This document shows, one piece after another, positions 44,677 through 53,712 of a DNA stretch of 64,000 nucleotides (position 1 is its first letter; each line of letters begins with the position of its first letter). Origin of the DNA: Nostoc sp. CHAB 5824 (GTDB lineage Bacteria; Cyanobacteriota; Cyanobacteriia; Cyanobacteriales; Nostocaceae); contig NZ_JAIVFT010000005.1 in the NCBI RefSeq assembly GCF_020829665.1, forward strand, positions 295,302 through 359,301, written 5' to 3'. The notes under the pieces are model-generated. The model saw only the letters and a list, made by a program, of their open reading frames with translations, ran no database searches and was not told where the DNA came from. The position numbers were made by a program, and so were the translations under genes.

Positions 44677-46396
44677 ATGTTTAAGCAGGACTCTGATTCT
44701 TCTGATCTACCTGCAACTATGACAAGCATTACAGACTCAAGCAGCAGTATCACCGAAGCAAATGTAATTGTCTCGGAACTTACCGATGAGGCAAAGTTAA
44801 AAATGGAGGTAATTCAAAGTCTTTTGGAAGCAGGCGATCGCACAACATATGCTCAAAGGCTCCAACAAGCAGCAGTAAAGCTGGGTAAATCAGTGCGAAC
44901 GGTGCGGCGACTGATTGATAAATGGGAGCAAGAAGGGTTAGCAGGGCTGACTCAAACTCAACGTGCAGACAAAGGAAAACACCGAGTTAACGAGAATTGG
45001 CAAGAATTTATCTTAAAAACCTACAAGGAAGGCAATAAGGGTAGTAAATAGAATGACTCGTCAGCAGGTAGCTGTGAGAGTCCGAGCAAGGGCTGATGAA
45101 CTCGGTGTCAAGCCTCCGTCTCACATGACGGTATACCGCATTTTGCAACCATTAATTGAGAAGCAAGAGAAAGCTAAAAGCGTTCGCAGTCCTGGTTGGC
45201 GGGGGTCACGCCTAGCTATGAAAACCCGTGACGGAAAAGATTTATCGGTAGATTACAGTAACCATGTTTGGCAGTGTGACCATACCCGTGTAGATGCTTT
45301 ATTGGTAGACCAGCATGGCAAAATTCTAGGTCGTCCCTGGTTGACAACGGTTGTAGACAGTTATTCCCGTTGCATTATAGGTATTAATTTAGGTTATGAC
45401 GCACCTAGTTCTCAGGTAGTAGCTTTGGCGTTGCGTCATGCCATTTTGCCCAAACAATATGGTTCAGAATATGGACTCCATCAAGAGTGGGGTACTTATG
45501 GTTTGCCGGAACATTTTTATACAGATGGCGGCAAAGATTTTCGTTCTAATCACTTGCAACAGATTGCAATACAACTAGGTTTTGTTTGTCATTTACGCAA
45601 TCGCCCTAGTGAAGGGGGTATTGTCGAGCGTCCTTTTAAGACCTTTAACACCGAATTATTCTCTAATTTACCAGGATATACGGGGTCGAATGTACAAGAG
45701 CGACCAGAAGAAGCGGAAAAAGAAGCTTGTCTTACCTTAAGACAGCTAGAGCAGCAGTTGGCACGTTATATCGTCAATCACTATAACCAGCGAATTGATG
45801 CACGTATGGGCGATCAAACTCGATTTCAACGCTGGGAATCTGGGTTGATTGCAGTTCCAGATGCCATGTCCGAGCGAGATTTGGATATCTGCCTCATGAA
45901 ACAAACACGACGGCAGATTCAAAGAGGGGGCTACCTGCAATTTGAAAACATCATGTATCGAGGTGAACTTTTAGCAGGTTACGCAGGGGAAAGTATTATT
46001 TTACGATTCGACCCTAGAGATATCACAACTATATTGGTTTACCGCCAACAAGGAAATCGGGAGGAGTTTGTTGCTAGGGCATTTGCTCAAAATTTAGAGA
46101 CAGAGCAATTGTCTTTAGATGAAGCCAAAGCCAGTAGTCGCAAGATTAGAGAAGCTGGTAAGACAATTAGCAATCGCTCAATTTTGGCAGAAGTCAGGGA
46201 GCGTGAAACTTTTGTCAACCAAAAGCCAACTAAGAAGGAACGTCAAAAAGCGGAACAGATTGAACTTAAAAAAGCTAAACAACCATCGCTCGTTGAAGTA
46301 GAACAGCTAGAAGTAGCATTTCCCCAAACTCAAGAAGAATCGGAGATGCCAGAGGTATTTGATTACGAACAAATGCGCGAAGATTACGGATTTTAA
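44677..46396 (+). pseudogene. tnsB: TnsB transposase of V-K CAST, one frameshift
   Basis: The N-terminal frame (44677-45051) holds the helix-turn-helix part (DRTTYAQRLQQAAVKLGKSVRTVRRLIDKW...) and ends at GNKGSK-TAG. Reading continues in the +1 frame from AGA ATG ACT CGT (RMTRQQVAVRV). The second frame (45053-46396) carries the DDE catalytic core: WQCDHTRVD, FYTDGGKDFRSNH and RPSEGGIVERPFK, and the C-terminal tail DYEQMREDYGF that contacts TnsC in the family. One extra T at about 45049 explains the break. The ATG at 45053 could yield a separate catalytic fragment. The line-up with ShCAST TnsB is from memory. Confidence 0.92.
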
Positions 46397-46399
46397 AAA

Positions 46400-47237
46400 A
46401 TGACTTTAAAAGAAGCCCAAACAGTCGCTCAACAATTGGGTGATATTGCCCTCACTGATGCAAAATTACAAGCAGAAATTCAAAGATTGAATCGTAAAAG
46501 TTTTGTCCCACTTGAACAAGTCAAAATTCTCCATGACTGGCTGGAAAGAAAACGTCAAGCACGTCAGTCTGGACGGGTTGTGGGAGAGAGTCAAGAACGG
46601 GTAAAACAATGGCTTGTGATGCCTACAGGCTCAGACATAAACCCAAGCAAGAACCCGGACAACCGCCAACTGTGCCTGTTGCTTATATTCAAATTCCGCA
46701 AGAGTGTGGTGCTAAGGAATTGTTTGGAGTGATTCTTGAGCATTTGAAGTATCAGGTAACAAAAGGAACAGTTGCAGAGATTCGCGATAGGACGTTTCGA
46801 GTTCTCAAGGGTTGCGGGGTAGAGATGCTGATTGTTGATGAGGCTGACCGTTTGAAACCGAAAACCTTTGCAGAGGTGCGCGATATTTTTGACAAGTTAG
46901 AAATTGCCCTGATTTTGGTAGGAACAGACCGCTTGGATGCTGTAATTAAGCGAGATGAGCAGGTTTACAACCGTTTTCGGGCTTGTCATCGCTTTGGCAA
47001 GATGTCAGGAGAAGATTTTAGGCGGACTGTGGATATCTGGGAGAAGAAAGTTTTGCAACTGTCGGTGGCTTCTAATCTCTCCAGCAAGACAATGTTGAAG
47101 ACTTTGGGTGAAGCAACGGGGGGTTATATTGGGCTGCTGGATATGATTCTCAGAGAAGCGGCAATCGGGCTTTGAAAAAAGGATTGCAAAAAATTGACCT
47201 GGAAACTTTGAAGGAAGTAACTGGGGAGTATAGGTAA
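46400..47237 (+). pseudogene. tnsC: TnsC AAA+ regulator of V-K CAST, two frameshifts
   Basis: It starts 3 bp after tnsB. The N-terminal part (LKEAQTVAQQLGDIAL... VPLEQVKILHDWLERKRQARQSGRVVGES) is in frame 1. The Walker A that should read GES-RTGKT-MACDAYR is broken by a net shift at about 46593, with RTGKT kept in another frame. The middle (46609-47165) has Walker B VEMLIVDEADRL and LVGTDRLDAVIKRDEQV. A second shift near 47169 separates the tail (RALKKGLQKIDLETLKEV) that ends at 47237. Full length would be about 278 aa, normal for this family. Inactive as it stands. Confidence 0.9.
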
Positions 47238-47746
47238 TGAAAGCCGAAGATATCCAACCCTGGCTGTTTCGAGTGGAACCCTATGAGGGCGAAAGTTTGA
47301 GCCATTTTTTGGGACGTTTTCGACGAGCAAATGAATTAACGCCTACTGGGTTAAGTAAAGCGGCGCGACTTGGGGGTGCTGTTGCACGTTGGGAAAAGTT
47401 TCGGTTTAATCCGCCTCCCTCACGTCAGCAGTTGGAAGCGTTGGCTATTATGGTAGGAGTTGAGGCCGATAGGTTAGAGCAAATGTTACCACCTGCTGGG
47501 GTGGGGATGAAGATGGAGCCAATTCGGTTATGTGCAGCTTGTTATGCCGAGTCGCCTTGTCACAAAATTGAATGGCAGTTGAAGGATATGCAGGGATGTA
47601 AGCAGCATCAGTTAAGGTTATTGTCGGGGTATCCTAATTGTGGAGCGAGGTTTAAGGTTCCGGCTTTGTGGGTAGATGGGTGGTGTCAGAGGTGTTTTAC
47701 CCCATTTGTGGAGATGACAACAAAGCAAAAGCTTTTTTATAGTTAG
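47237..47746 (+). CDS. tniQ: TniQ of V-K CAST
   Basis: A 169-aa protein whose ATG overlaps the tnsC stop (TAATG). YEGESLSHFLGRFRRAN near residue 16, a short HTH-like middle (PSRQQLEALAIMVGVEADRLEQMLPPAGVGM), and zinc-binding pairs CAACYAESPCH, C-x2-H, NCGA and CQRC. The short length is typical of V-K TniQ, which caps the TnsC filament at the Cas12k R-loop. This is the only transposition gene without a visible lesion, apart from some divergence at the last residues. Confidence 0.92.
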   Translation: MKAEDIQPWLFRVEPYEGESLSHFLGRFRRANELTPTGLSKAARLGGAVARWEKFRFNPPPSRQQLEALAIMVGVEADRLEQMLPPAGVGMKMEPIRLCAACYAESPCHKIEWQLKDMQGCKQHQLRLLSGYPNCGARFKVPALWVDGWCQRCFTPFVEMTTKQKLFYS

Positions 47747-47799
47747 ATTATTATGTTAACATCTTGATTTCAGCCAAAAGCAAAAGATTTTTTGATAAA

Positions 47800-48545
47800 C
47801 TAATGATCTTCACTATAGAGAAAAATAAAATTATTATCTATCTGTATATCCGGATATAGAGTAGTCAATTCTTCAGTTATATGACAATGGTAGTTTTTTA
47901 TAGGAATTTCAATAATTTTATTACGTATTAATATAGCAAAAAAATATTGAAATAATGAAATACTACGAGGAATTTTTTTAGATGAAGTCGAATTAATTTC
48001 TGTTTTTATCTTGTCAATAATTTCTTGGATATTGTTTTCTTTATTTACATCAACAGCCAGCCGATATAAGTTATCACAAAAACGGTTCATGTCTTTTGGT
48101 TGTAGTTCATTAGGAATTTTACCGTTTTCAAATAGCTTGTTAATTTCACTGGCTAACTTACGTTTGATTTTTATATCAGGATAATTATTTTCTTGGATAA
48201 TAAGAGATGTTTGTTCAAAAGCAAGAATAAGCGTATCTAGTTGTTCAACGTTTGCTTTAATTTGTGCTGCTAAACGCAATCTTTTCCAGTCAATTTCAGA
48301 ACTTTTATATACTAAATCATGAGTAGAAACTGACCATGCATGTTCAAAAGCACTTTTAATGTGAATTTCAAAAGTAATATTATAAATACTTAATTCGTTA
48401 TCTAGATTTAAGGCATCATTTTTTTTAAGTTGAGCATATATTCTAGTTGAATCAAACCTAAAAATATCCGGTGCTTTTTTATTTTGTCCTCTTTTAACTG
48501 TTCGTATAATCTCAAAAGTATTGTTACAAAATTGGTAAGGATTCA
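47800..48545 (-). pseudogene. C-terminal part of a RelA/SpoT-domain protein (CAST cargo relic)
   Basis: The minus-strand frame is open from about 48545 to 47800. It contains FEIIRTVKRG, then ITFEIHIKSAFEHAWSVS and THDLVYKSSEIDW, the (V/I)E(I)QI(R)T...HAWAE..HDLxYK block of RelA/SpoT-type nucleotidyltransferases, followed by helical C-terminal sequence. The synthetase N-terminus with the ATP-binding G-loop is missing; IS66 transposase sequence abuts directly. It lies in the cargo position between tniQ and cvkR. Small RelA/SpoT-like proteins can be alarmone synthetases or toxSAS toxins. Confidence 0.65.
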
Positions 48546-48548
48546 GGT

Positions 48549-48773
48549 CTAATATTGGGGAAGCAAAGAAGGGCGAGATAGATGATTATTAGAAGCAGCA
48601 ATTAGAGCTTGTACAAAAAAATCAATCACAGAGCGATCTTGACGGCGACAAGTCTGCACCACCGTCAACAAATTGGCAGTATGTTGAAAGCGCTCCATCG
48701 AACGGGAGCCACCACTGACTTTACGTTTTGTGACAGCTAAACGCAGCGATCGTTCGGCCTGATTATTATCCAT
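48549..48773 (-). pseudogene. IS66 transposase C-terminal fragment
   Basis: 74 codons: MDNNQAERSLRLAVTKRKVSGGS, then TANLLTVVQTCRRQDRSVIDF, the C-terminal DNNQAER..R..V..RK..GGS signature of IS66 TnpC. The upstream 400 or so residues are absent. It starts with TAATG overlapping the cvkR stop, so it may still be transcribed behind that gene, but it is only a fragment. Confidence 0.85.
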
Positions 48774-49225
48774 TAGACTATCAGCTTTTGTTCCAATCTT
48801 CGATAAATCTCATCCAACCACACGGGAATCACAGGTTTACCTTCAACTAAGGAAGCGATCGCTTGTTCTCGGTCAAACTCCACAAGGGAAAGCATCAACC
48901 CTGTTCCTCCCTTAGTAGCTTTTTCTCCTTCTGCTCCCAACAGCATAAAACGCTTTCCCTGACCAGATTTAAATAACTCCGGCTCCTTGTCTTTCAGGGT
49001 TTTGACCGTTTCACCAGCCAAATCAAAACTCAACCCAGCAGACAAAAAATATACCATCACAGCCAATTCCACCAAATTTGCTTTTGAGTAATAAATACTA
49101 CGTCCAGTTCCCGTTTCGCTGATAACGGGAACAATTACCCCCTTCTCTCGCCAGTACTGTAGCTGACGCAGGGTACAGCCTGTGATTTCAGCCGCTTGTT
49201 TGCTCGTAAAAAATATCTCCTGCAT
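48773..49225 (-). CDS. cvkR: MerR-family repressor of V-K CAST (CvkR-like)
   Basis: A 150-aa protein. The N-terminal winged helix is MerR-like (FTSKQAAEITGCTLRQLQYWREKGVI, then GRSIYYSKANLVELAVM). The C-terminal part is not a metal-binding loop. It is divergent from cas12k with a 70-bp gap. CvkR of Anabaena 7120 sits in this position and represses cas12k and transposition genes. Intact, so the repressor outlived its targets. The identity is inferred from position and MerR features. Confidence 0.85.
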   Translation of the reverse strand: MQEIFFTSKQAAEITGCTLRQLQYWREKGVIVPVISETGTGRSIYYSKANLVELAVMVYFLSAGLSFDLAGETVKTLKDKEPELFKSGQGKRFMLLGAEGEKATKGGTGLMLSLVEFDREQAIASLVEGKPVIPVWLDEIYRRLEQKLIV

Positions 49226-49272
49226 GAAATAATTTTACACACGGCTATTTATAAGATATAAATGTTATTATT

Positions 49273-49286
49273 AAACATATATGTTT
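49273..49286. promoter_or_regulatory. Putative CvkR operator upstream of cas12k
   Basis: The perfect 14-bp palindrome AAACATATATGTTT ends 9 bp before the cas12k ATG in the cvkR-cas12k divergent gap; its ACATATATGT core is repeated at tnsB (44652-44661). Confidence 0.7.
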
Positions 49287-49295
49287 TAAAGTGCC

Positions 49296-50141
49296 ATGAG
49301 CCAAATCACGATTCAGTGCCGTTTGGTGGCCAGTGCATCTACCCGCCAATACTTATGGAAGTTAATGGCAGAGCAAAATACGCCTCTGATTAACGAGTTA
49401 TTGGAACAATTGGGACATCACCCAGACCTTGAAAATTGGCGACAAAAAGCTAAAATTTCTGCTGATATCGTCAAGCAACTATGTCTGAGACTCAAAACTG
49501 ACTCGCGCTATAGTGGTCAACCTTCTCGGTTTTATGCAAGTGCGATCGCATTGGTGAATTACACTTATAAATCGTGGCTGGCCTTAATGAAGCGGTTGCA
49601 GTCCCAACTGAATAGCAAAACCTACTAGCTGGAAATGCTCAAAAGTGATGCTGAATTAGTTAAAACCTCTGGCACGTCTTTGGATGGAATTCGCACTAAA
49701 GCAACTGAAATTTTGGCTCAAATTGCTCCCGTCGATACAATTGACACTCAACAGCCCAAAAGTAGCAAGATCAAAAAGAGCAAAAAGTCTGCACTTTCAC
49801 AGACTGATGGTGTGAAGCACCCACTTCAAATAGGCGATCGCCATGTATTTAACACCTTATTTGAAATTTACCGCAATACCGAAGACATCCTGACTCGTTG
49901 TGCTATTAGCTATTTACTCAAAAATGGCTGCAAAGTAACTGATAAAGAAGACTGTGAAAAGTTTGCTCAACACTGCCGTAAACTTGAGATTCAGATTGAA
50001 CGCCTAAAAGAGCAATTAGAAGCACGAATTCCCAAAGGTCGAGATTTAACTAATACTAAGTGGTTGCAAACACTCTTCACTGCCATACACAATGATAGCA
50101 GGGTGGTTTCATACGAAAAAAGAAAAATACATAAGTCTTGA
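49296..50141 (+). pseudogene. cas12k: Cas12k effector, amber codon and C-terminal truncation
   Basis: It opens MSQITIQCRLVASASTRQYL, WKLMAEQNTPLINELLEQLG, the V-K Cas12k N-terminus. Codon 111 is TAG where the family has Trp (KT-x-W-LEML). Reading continues in the same frame through SDAELVKTSGTSLDGIR, ISYLLKNGCKVTDKEDCEKF and RIPKGRDLTNTKWLQTLFTA. At 50098 Cas12k sequence ends at the edge of a MITE; the last 14 codons to 50141 are MITE-derived. About 267 of roughly 640 residues remain. The RuvC-like half and the tracrRNA gene usually behind cas12k are gone. Confidence 0.93.
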
Positions 50142-50252
50142 TTTCTCGTTTTGTGACATAGCTTTTTACCCCTCTCCAAACCTCTCTCCGTTTCGGGGAG
50201 AGGCTTTGAAACCCAGTTTTAGTTTTTCTCTGCTTGTATGAAACCACCCTGC
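50098..50252. mobile_element. 155-bp MITE truncating cas12k
   Basis: The ends are a perfect 17-bp inverted repeat: GCAGGGTGGTTTCATAC at 50098-50114 and its complement at 50236-50252. The interior holds the CTCTCCGTTTCGGGGAGAG hairpin, also seen near 28120. There is no coding capacity. On its far side the sequence is already just upstream of the CRISPR repeat, so the missing cas12k part and tracrRNA were deleted at or after insertion. Confidence 0.88.
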
Positions 50253-50288
50253 CTTAATTATTTTTGATAGGGGTTAAAGATTCGAGCA

Positions 50289-50324
50289 GTTTCAACTCCC
50301 GTTCTTAAATTAGGGAGTTGAAAG
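50289..50324 (+). CRISPR. Single V-K CRISPR direct repeat
   Basis: A 36-nt repeat with arms GTTTCAACTCCC and GGGAGTTGAAAG (inverted, complementary except at one end) around GTTCTTAAATTA. Length, 5' GTTTCAAC and 3' TTGAAAG match V-K repeats. Only one full repeat is left; the following bases (ATTCTTAGAGGAAAATATAA...) would be its spacer. No second full copy was found. Confidence 0.88.
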
Positions 50325-50433
50325 ATTCTTAGAGGAAAATATAAGTGCGTCTCTAGGTTGCTTTAAAATCCCTTCCAAGGGATATCTACATATTAAGGTT
50401 TTAGTACAACTACTAAAACTTTGCTAAATTTAT

Positions 50434-50463
50434 GGTGGGTTGAAAGGTAAGGCAGAGGTCTGC
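50434..50463 (+). ncRNA. Delocalised homing crRNA: partial repeat plus 17-nt spacer against tRNA-Cys
   Basis: The repeat fragment GGTGGGTTGAAAG (50434-50446) is followed by spacer GTAAGGCAGAGGTCTGC (50447-50463). The same 17 nt occur in the tRNA-Cys gene (50620-50636, minus strand), preceded there by GTG, a correct GTN PAM for V-K effectors. The transposon end lies 59 bp beyond the PAM. This reproduces the known V-K homing mode with a short off-array guide. Confidence 0.92.
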
Positions 50464-50492
50464 CTTTGTAATAGTGTGTCTGTTTGCAGTTG

Positions 50493-50577
50493 TGACACAT
50501 AATCTGTTAACAGTGACATCATTTTGTTAAACATAACATCAATCTGTTAACAGTGACAAATAATTAGTTAATATACA
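50493..50577. repeat. CAST right end with TnsB-site-like repeats
   Basis: Read inward from 50577: TGTATATTAACTAATTATTT (50555-50577 with GTC), GTTAACAGATTGATGTTA (50534-50551), GTTTAACAAAATGATGTCA (50514-50532) and GTTAACAGATTATGTGTCA (50493-50511). These are four units about 20 bp apart matching the left-end units. Confidence 0.9.
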
Positions 50578-50582
50578 ATAAA

Positions 50583-50653
<71 letters not shown>

Positions 50654-50920
50654 ACAGCGGGGTTTCCTAAACTACTCTAATCTTTTTAAGATACCTTAGT
50701 AGCCATAGGGCGCTAGTTAAACCATGATAGCATAGGATTCTTAGGTAGAGATAGTAGGATGAAAGTCTTACACTGGATTAGTAGTAGTGTATATTTGCAT
50801 AAATACAACTAAACCAGAGTCGTTTGTGACCTCCTGGGTTGTTTTTGGTTCTTCCTAAGCTTCCCTTAGTAGCATCAATAAGTGATGAGTTATGAGTTTT
50901 AATTCCTTACTCCTCACTTC

Positions 50921-51511
50921 TTATACCTTCACTTCATCGGCAAAACTGCTCCATCGGACAAAATGAAATGGGCCGGCAATAGAACCCCACAGATGTTCAT
51001 CAGTGTCTAAATCCCTTCCCCGATCAAGGCTGAAAAATTCTTTGGCATCAATCTCAAATTCGTTATCCAGATAAGTATTTTTGCCGTCACGAGCCACAAT
51101 GCAGCATTTTCCAGGTTCAACCCTGCCTTTAAAGCTGTTACCTGTCCACTCTACAACCATGTTGCAGCCAGACATTTTTTCCAATTGGTCAACGGATAAA
51201 CCTTTTAAACGTTCAAGATCACGAGATGCGCCGTAAAATTTTTGTTCTTCTTTAACTGTGTAGTGTTCAATAACAATGTGGTTTTCTGCCGGAATCAATT
51301 TCATTACCCGCATTCGGTAGGGTTGATTGAGCATAAAATCATAAGCTTGTTCGAGAAACAAACTTACTCCTGAGAAGAATTCCAATGGAAGGGGACGGAT
51401 ACACACGCGAATGTGGGCATACAAAGGCGGATTTTCAAAAGCTTGTGCTTGATTGCTAAAGTCAGCCGCCATCCACTGGGCTAAAGTGGCAATATCAGTA
51501 GAATGAGTCAC
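50921..51511 (-). CDS. cpcT: CpcT/CpeT-type phycobiliprotein chromophore lyase
   Basis: A 196-aa protein from GTG 51511 ((M)THSTDIATLAQWMAADFSNQ...). An ATG 21 nt upstream lies in a dispersed repeat (CGTCGCTTCGCTCCGAATTC) and is less likely. Motifs: FSNQAQAFENPPLYAHIRVCIRPLP, LEQAYDFMLNQPYR, CNMVVEW and LDNEFEI. CpcT attaches phycocyanobilin to Cys-153 of the phycocyanin beta subunit; CpeT acts on phycoerythrin. The choice is inferred from overall resemblance. It stands alone next to tRNA-Cys. Confidence 0.85.
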   Translation of the reverse strand: MTHSTDIATLAQWMAADFSNQAQAFENPPLYAHIRVCIRPLPLEFFSGVSLFLEQAYDFMLNQPYRMRVMKLIPAENHIVIEHYTVKEEQKFYGASRDLERLKGLSVDQLEKMSGCNMVVEWTGNSFKGRVEPGKCCIVARDGKNTYLDNEFEIDAKEFFSLDRGRDLDTDEHLWGSIAGPFHFVRWSSFADEVKV

Positions 51512-51751
51512 GTCGCTTCGCTCCGAATTCAAAATTTAAAATTCAAAATTAATAATCCCCATAAATAAATTTAGAGGGTTGTATCGTGAGTCTGTTTCGG
51601 TCATTACAAGATGATCAACTAGTGTTTGAAAATTATCTAGGATTAATTTGACACTCTCTAGACTGAAAAATTCTGGCTGTGATACCTTTGGTGGGCTTTG
51701 CCTACGTAATTTTTCAATTTGCTATTATGATCGCATTTAGTTCCAGAGTGC

Positions 51752-52843
51752 TTAAAATCCCATTGCCTCGGCTACTGCGCCTATTTTTGCTGCAATACCC
51801 TGTTTAAATTGACTGTGATTGTGTTTAATGGCTGTATCTGGGTCTTTTAGACCATTACCTGTAAGGACACAAACCACTGTAGCCCCTGTAGGAATTTGGT
51901 CTTTTACCTGCAACAATCCGGCTACAGAAGCGGCGCTAGCAGGTTCGCAGAAGATACCTTCTGATGCTGCCAAAAGTCGATAAGCGTCGAGAATTTCGGC
52001 ATCGGTAACGGCGTGGAAATTCCCCTGACTTGCGGTTTGGGCTGCGATCGCTAATTCCCAACTCGCAGGGTTGCCAATCCGAATTGCTGTCGCTAGGGTT
52101 TCAGGATTTGCTACTGGCTGACCGGTCACTAAGGGGGCTGCACCTGCGGCTTGGAATCCCATCATTCGGGGTAAGCGATCGCACTTCCCATCTTGATGAT
52201 ATTGACAAAATCCCATCCAATATGCTGTGATATTACCCGCATTGCCCACGGGAATACACAGCCAGTCTGGCGCATCACCCAGTGCATCGACGATTTCAAA
52301 GGCTGCTGTTTTCTGCCCTTCTAGACGGTAGGGATTGACCGAATTTACCAAAGTCACCGGATAGCTTTCGGCCATCTCGCGAACAATTTCTAAGGCTTGG
52401 TCAAAATTACCTTTAATTGCCAATACTTCTGCTCCGTACAGTAATGCTTGCGCTAATTTGCCTAACGCCACATAACCGTCGGGAATTAGTACAAAGGCAT
52501 TCATGCCCCCACGCCTTGCATAAGCGGCGGCAGCGGCTGAGGTGTTGCCTGTGCTGGCACAAATTACTGCTTTTGCTCCTGCTTCTTTGGCTTTAGAAAT
52601 TGCCATAGTCATCCCCCGGTCTTTGAAACTGCCGGTGGGATTAAGACCGTCATATTTTACAAAAACCCGCACTTGTCTGCCAATGCGTTCTGCGATCGCA
52701 GGCGCTGGTATTAGGGGTGTGTTACCCTCCAACAGAGTGACAATCGGTGTTCTTTCGCTGACAGGCAAGTATTCGCGATAGGTTTCTATCAATCCAGGCC
52801 AGGGTTGGCGATGAGATTTAGCAACAGACAGGCTCAAAGTCAC
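51752..52843 (-). CDS. thrC: Threonine synthase
   Basis: A 363-aa PLP enzyme, fold type II, short form. Schiff-base Lys near residue 74 in [11 protein letters not shown]; phosphate-binding loop [26 protein letters not shown]-terminal [11 protein letters not shown]. It converts O-phosphohomoserine to threonine. A second, longer threonine-synthase-like protein is at 60891-62195. Of the two this looks most like the housekeeping enzyme. Confidence 0.92.
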   Translation of the reverse strand: MTLSLSVAKSHRQPWPGLIETYREYLPVSERTPIVTLLEGNTPLIPAPAIAERIGRQVRVFVKYDGLNPTGSFKDRGMTMAISKAKEAGAKAVICASTGNTSAAAAAYARRGGMNAFVLIPDGYVALGKLAQALLYGAEVLAIKGNFDQALEIVREMAESYPVTLVNSVNPYRLEGQKTAAFEIVDALGDAPDWLCIPVGNAGNITAYWMGFCQYHQDGKCDRLPRMMGFQAAGAAPLVTGQPVANPETLATAIRIGNPASWELAIAAQTASQGNFHAVTDAEILDAYRLLAASEGIFCEPASAASVAGLLQVKDQIPTGATVVCVLTGNGLKDPDTAIKHNHSQFKQGIAAKIGAVAEAMGF

Positions 52844-53712
52844 GGGATTTAAAATTTCTTAATGTAAAGGATTGGATATTTAGCATGGGTGGCATAGGGA
52901 AGCGCAGGATGGGGAAGAGGAAGAAAGTGAATTTTTCTTTGCCCTGTCCCAGTTAAGAGTCTCCTAATTCCAAAAGAATATTATGTAAGAATATTATTTT
53001 TTGTGGTGCAGGCGTTTGATTTTGCCATTTTTCTTTTATTTAAATGTCAGTTTATCATAACCGCCACGGCGACCTGGGGATGGTGACGGAGTGAAAATGA
53101 TAGACAAGTGTATGGGACTTACGTAATAACTCTCTGAAACACTTATTCTTACCTTTGCGGAAAGCCACTTCTGTGCAAGACGCTCCACAAACAGAATTTT
53201 GTGTATTTGGCTACTTAAATTAATCTATTTTTTTAAGTTAAAATACGCAATAAACAGCCTTTCCTTTGCGGTAGTTTTACCCTTTTGCTGACGGAGACGC
53301 TGGGTGTAGCTTGATTCCACGTTCGCGGAGCGTGCCGTAGGCAAGTGGTACAAAAACGCTACACAAAAGGCAAGTGCTTTGCCCTGCCTTTTTTCAAAAT
53401 TTAGCGTAATTTAATATAATTTACATATAAATTTTTACGTAAATTACCCAGAAACAGCGATAATAATTCATACAACCATAATTGGCAGGCTATAAGTTAA
53501 GTATTGCTAAGTACCGTTGAGTGGACGAAAGCTTAGCACACTTGGGGCAATGTTTTCTTAGGAACACAGCTATTATGATCGCCGTCTCTTATGATTGAAC
53601 CTGATATCCATTAGAGTAATTAATTGAAAATATACAATAATTTGATAAAGCTTAAAAGAACATTATTATAATATTTCTACTGGTGTGAGTTAAGTTTTGG
53701 ATTTAATTAGCT
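52844..53712. other. 870-bp gap without a gene
   Basis: It contains a dispersed GGAGACGCT...CGTTCGCGGAGCGTGCCGTAGGC block (about 53290-53345) typical of Nostocales repeats, and a GGCAAGTGCTTTGCC hairpin before CTGCCTTTTTT near 53370. AT-rich DNA leads to the next small gene. No RNA gene recognised. Confidence 0.5.

Larger units (their letters stand above)
44398..50577. mobile_element. Type V-K CRISPR-associated transposon (Cas12k CAST), 6.18 kb, degenerate
   Basis: The outer ends are inverted repeats of 23 bp with one mismatch: left TGTACATTAACTAATTATTT (44398 on), right TGTATATTAACTAATTATTT (50577 inward). Between them, in the canonical order, are tnsB, tnsC, tniQ, a cargo region, a CvkR-like repressor, cas12k, a CRISPR repeat and a short homing guide, ending 5 bp from tRNA-Cys. 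tnsB, tnsC and cas12k are broken, so the element cannot move by itself. The 5 bp outside each end do not match (GCAGG left, ATAAA right), so no target duplication is visible. Confidence 0.95.

Noticed and set aside
50253..50288. tracrRNA remnant
   Set aside because: Only 36 nt remain, with no anti-repeat complementary to the CRISPR repeat.
50325..50433. Further degenerate CRISPR repeats between the full repeat and the homing guide
   Set aside because: TCCCTTCCAAGGGA near 50390 is a small palindrome, but it does not align with the repeat arms or end in TTGAAAG.
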